Positions 63,477 through 64,000 of a DNA stretch of 64,000 nucleotides are shown piece after piece. Below the pieces are notes generated by a model. That model did not search any database. It saw only the letters and a list, made by a program, of their open reading frames with translations, and was not told the DNA's origin. Every line of letters starts with the position of its first letter. The first letter of the stretch is position 1. The position numbers were made by a program, and so were the translations under genes. The DNA comes from NORP240 sp965222175 (lineage in GTDB: Bacteria; Pseudomonadota; Gammaproteobacteria; Pseudomonadales; Pseudohongiellaceae), in contig OZ244938.1 of the NCBI GenBank assembly GCA_965222175.1, positions 2,232,001 through 2,296,000 on the forward strand, in the 5' to 3' direction.

Positions 63477-64000
63477 AACAACTGGCAGACATCCATCTGC
63501 CGGGGGAAGTGTCTTTCTGGCCACCGGCACCGGGCTGGTGGATCCTGGCGCTGCTGCTACTGGTATTGCTGGCCTGGCTGACCGCCAGGCTACTGCAGGC
63601 CCGGCGGCAACGGTTGATCTGCGCCCGCGCCCTGGAGGAACTGGATGCCGTCTACCAGGCTTTCCAGGCCAGGAAGGACACCGCTGAAACCGATGCCAAC
63701 GAGGCGCGACTGAAATTTGTCAACGAGATAAACGCGGTGTTGCGCCGGGTAGCCCTGTGGCACTACCCCACCAGTCGTGTAGCCAGCCTCGGTGGTCGTG
63801 CCTGGGTTGATTTTATCAGGGAAAAAGGTGACTCTTCCCTGATGACCGAGGAAATCGCGGAAGCCCTGGAAGAAGGCCGCTTCCGGACCCGCTGCGAGGT
63901 GGATGCCGAGCAGCTGCACAGGTTCGGGGAAAAATGGCTGGTCAGTCTCTACATGGACCGATCCGGCACCAGGGGCGCGGAGTCTGACAGGCTCAGCGCC
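63456..64000 (+). CDS. DUF4381 membrane protein, 3' end cut by the window
   Basis: From ATG 63456 the frame stays open to the right edge, giving 181 residues. It begins with a short acidic stretch ending LADIHLPGEVSFWPPAPGWW, then one membrane helix (ILALLLLVLLAWLTARLL) and a cytosolic helical domain (LKFVNEINAVLRRVALWHY, SLGGRAWVDFI). This is the usual DUF4381 layout, a partner in MoxR-DUF58-VWA operons. The start lies within the end of the DUF58 gene, suggesting coupling. Family members are about 160-180 residues long, so little should be missing. Confidence 0.9.

Overview
The window is a piece of a gammaproteobacterial chromosome. The evidence is the gene content and order: uvrY-uvrC-pgsA followed by tRNA-Gly, tRNA-Cys and tRNA-Leu (the glyW-cysT-leuZ order of Escherichia coli), then murB, kdsB, lpxK, msbA, exbBD, comEC and lolCDE, then rne, etfBA, nagZ, lexA, topA and ilvE. 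This mixture of enterobacterial and Pseudomonas-like order, with high GC, points to a free-living gammaproteobacterium outside the Enterobacterales. Genus and species cannot be told from the sequence.

Region 1, bases 1 to about 19377, is a genomic island inserted at the 3' end of the tRNA-Leu(TAA) gene; its left end lies outside the window. Starting at the tRNA it holds a tyrosine integrase broken by a frameshift, an AlpA-like regulator, a two-gene HTH/replication-type operon, and about 900 gene-free bases packed with short perfect hairpins. Next come an AbiEi/AbiEii toxin-antitoxin pair and a long leftward defence operon. Its order is hsdM, hsdS, an RloC-like anticodon nuclease, a HamA-like nuclease, a HamB-like helicase, a 61-codon scar made of an hsdR head joined to an hsdS tail, an XPD/DinG-like helicase fused to a PD-(D/E)XK nuclease, and hsdR, which runs off the left edge. 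Nearly every junction overlaps or is very tight, so the operon probably acts as one unit: modification and specificity first, cargo defence genes in the middle, restriction last. The scar indicates that two type I operons carrying different cargo recombined.

Region 2, about 19378-37217, is core chromosome transcribed leftward: the tRNA cluster, phospholipid synthesis and nucleotide excision repair (pgsA, uvrC), the GacA/UvrY regulator, peptidoglycan precursor synthesis (murB), and a lipid A and envelope group (PTP, kdsB, Trm112-like, lpxK, msbA, exbD, exbB). It ends with comEC, the lipoprotein-sorting operon lolCDE, and a serine-recombinase-like gene with altered active-site residues.

Region 3, about 37218-64000, is also core. 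A gene-free stretch of about 1.7 kb, very purine-rich on the sense strand, precedes rne. After it come etfBA, a DUF1285 gene, an mnmH-addB-addA operon with overlapping genes (tRNA selenation plus double-strand-break processing), hpt, nagZ, a small conserved hypothetical, lexA with a perfect SOS box, topA, ilvE, tatD, a small glutaredoxin-like gene, and the start of a MoxR/DUF58/DUF4381 operon cut by the right edge.

The most unusual parts are the mosaic type I operon with its nested nuclease-helicase cargo, the recombination scar inside it, and the hairpin-dense non-coding stretch in the same island.
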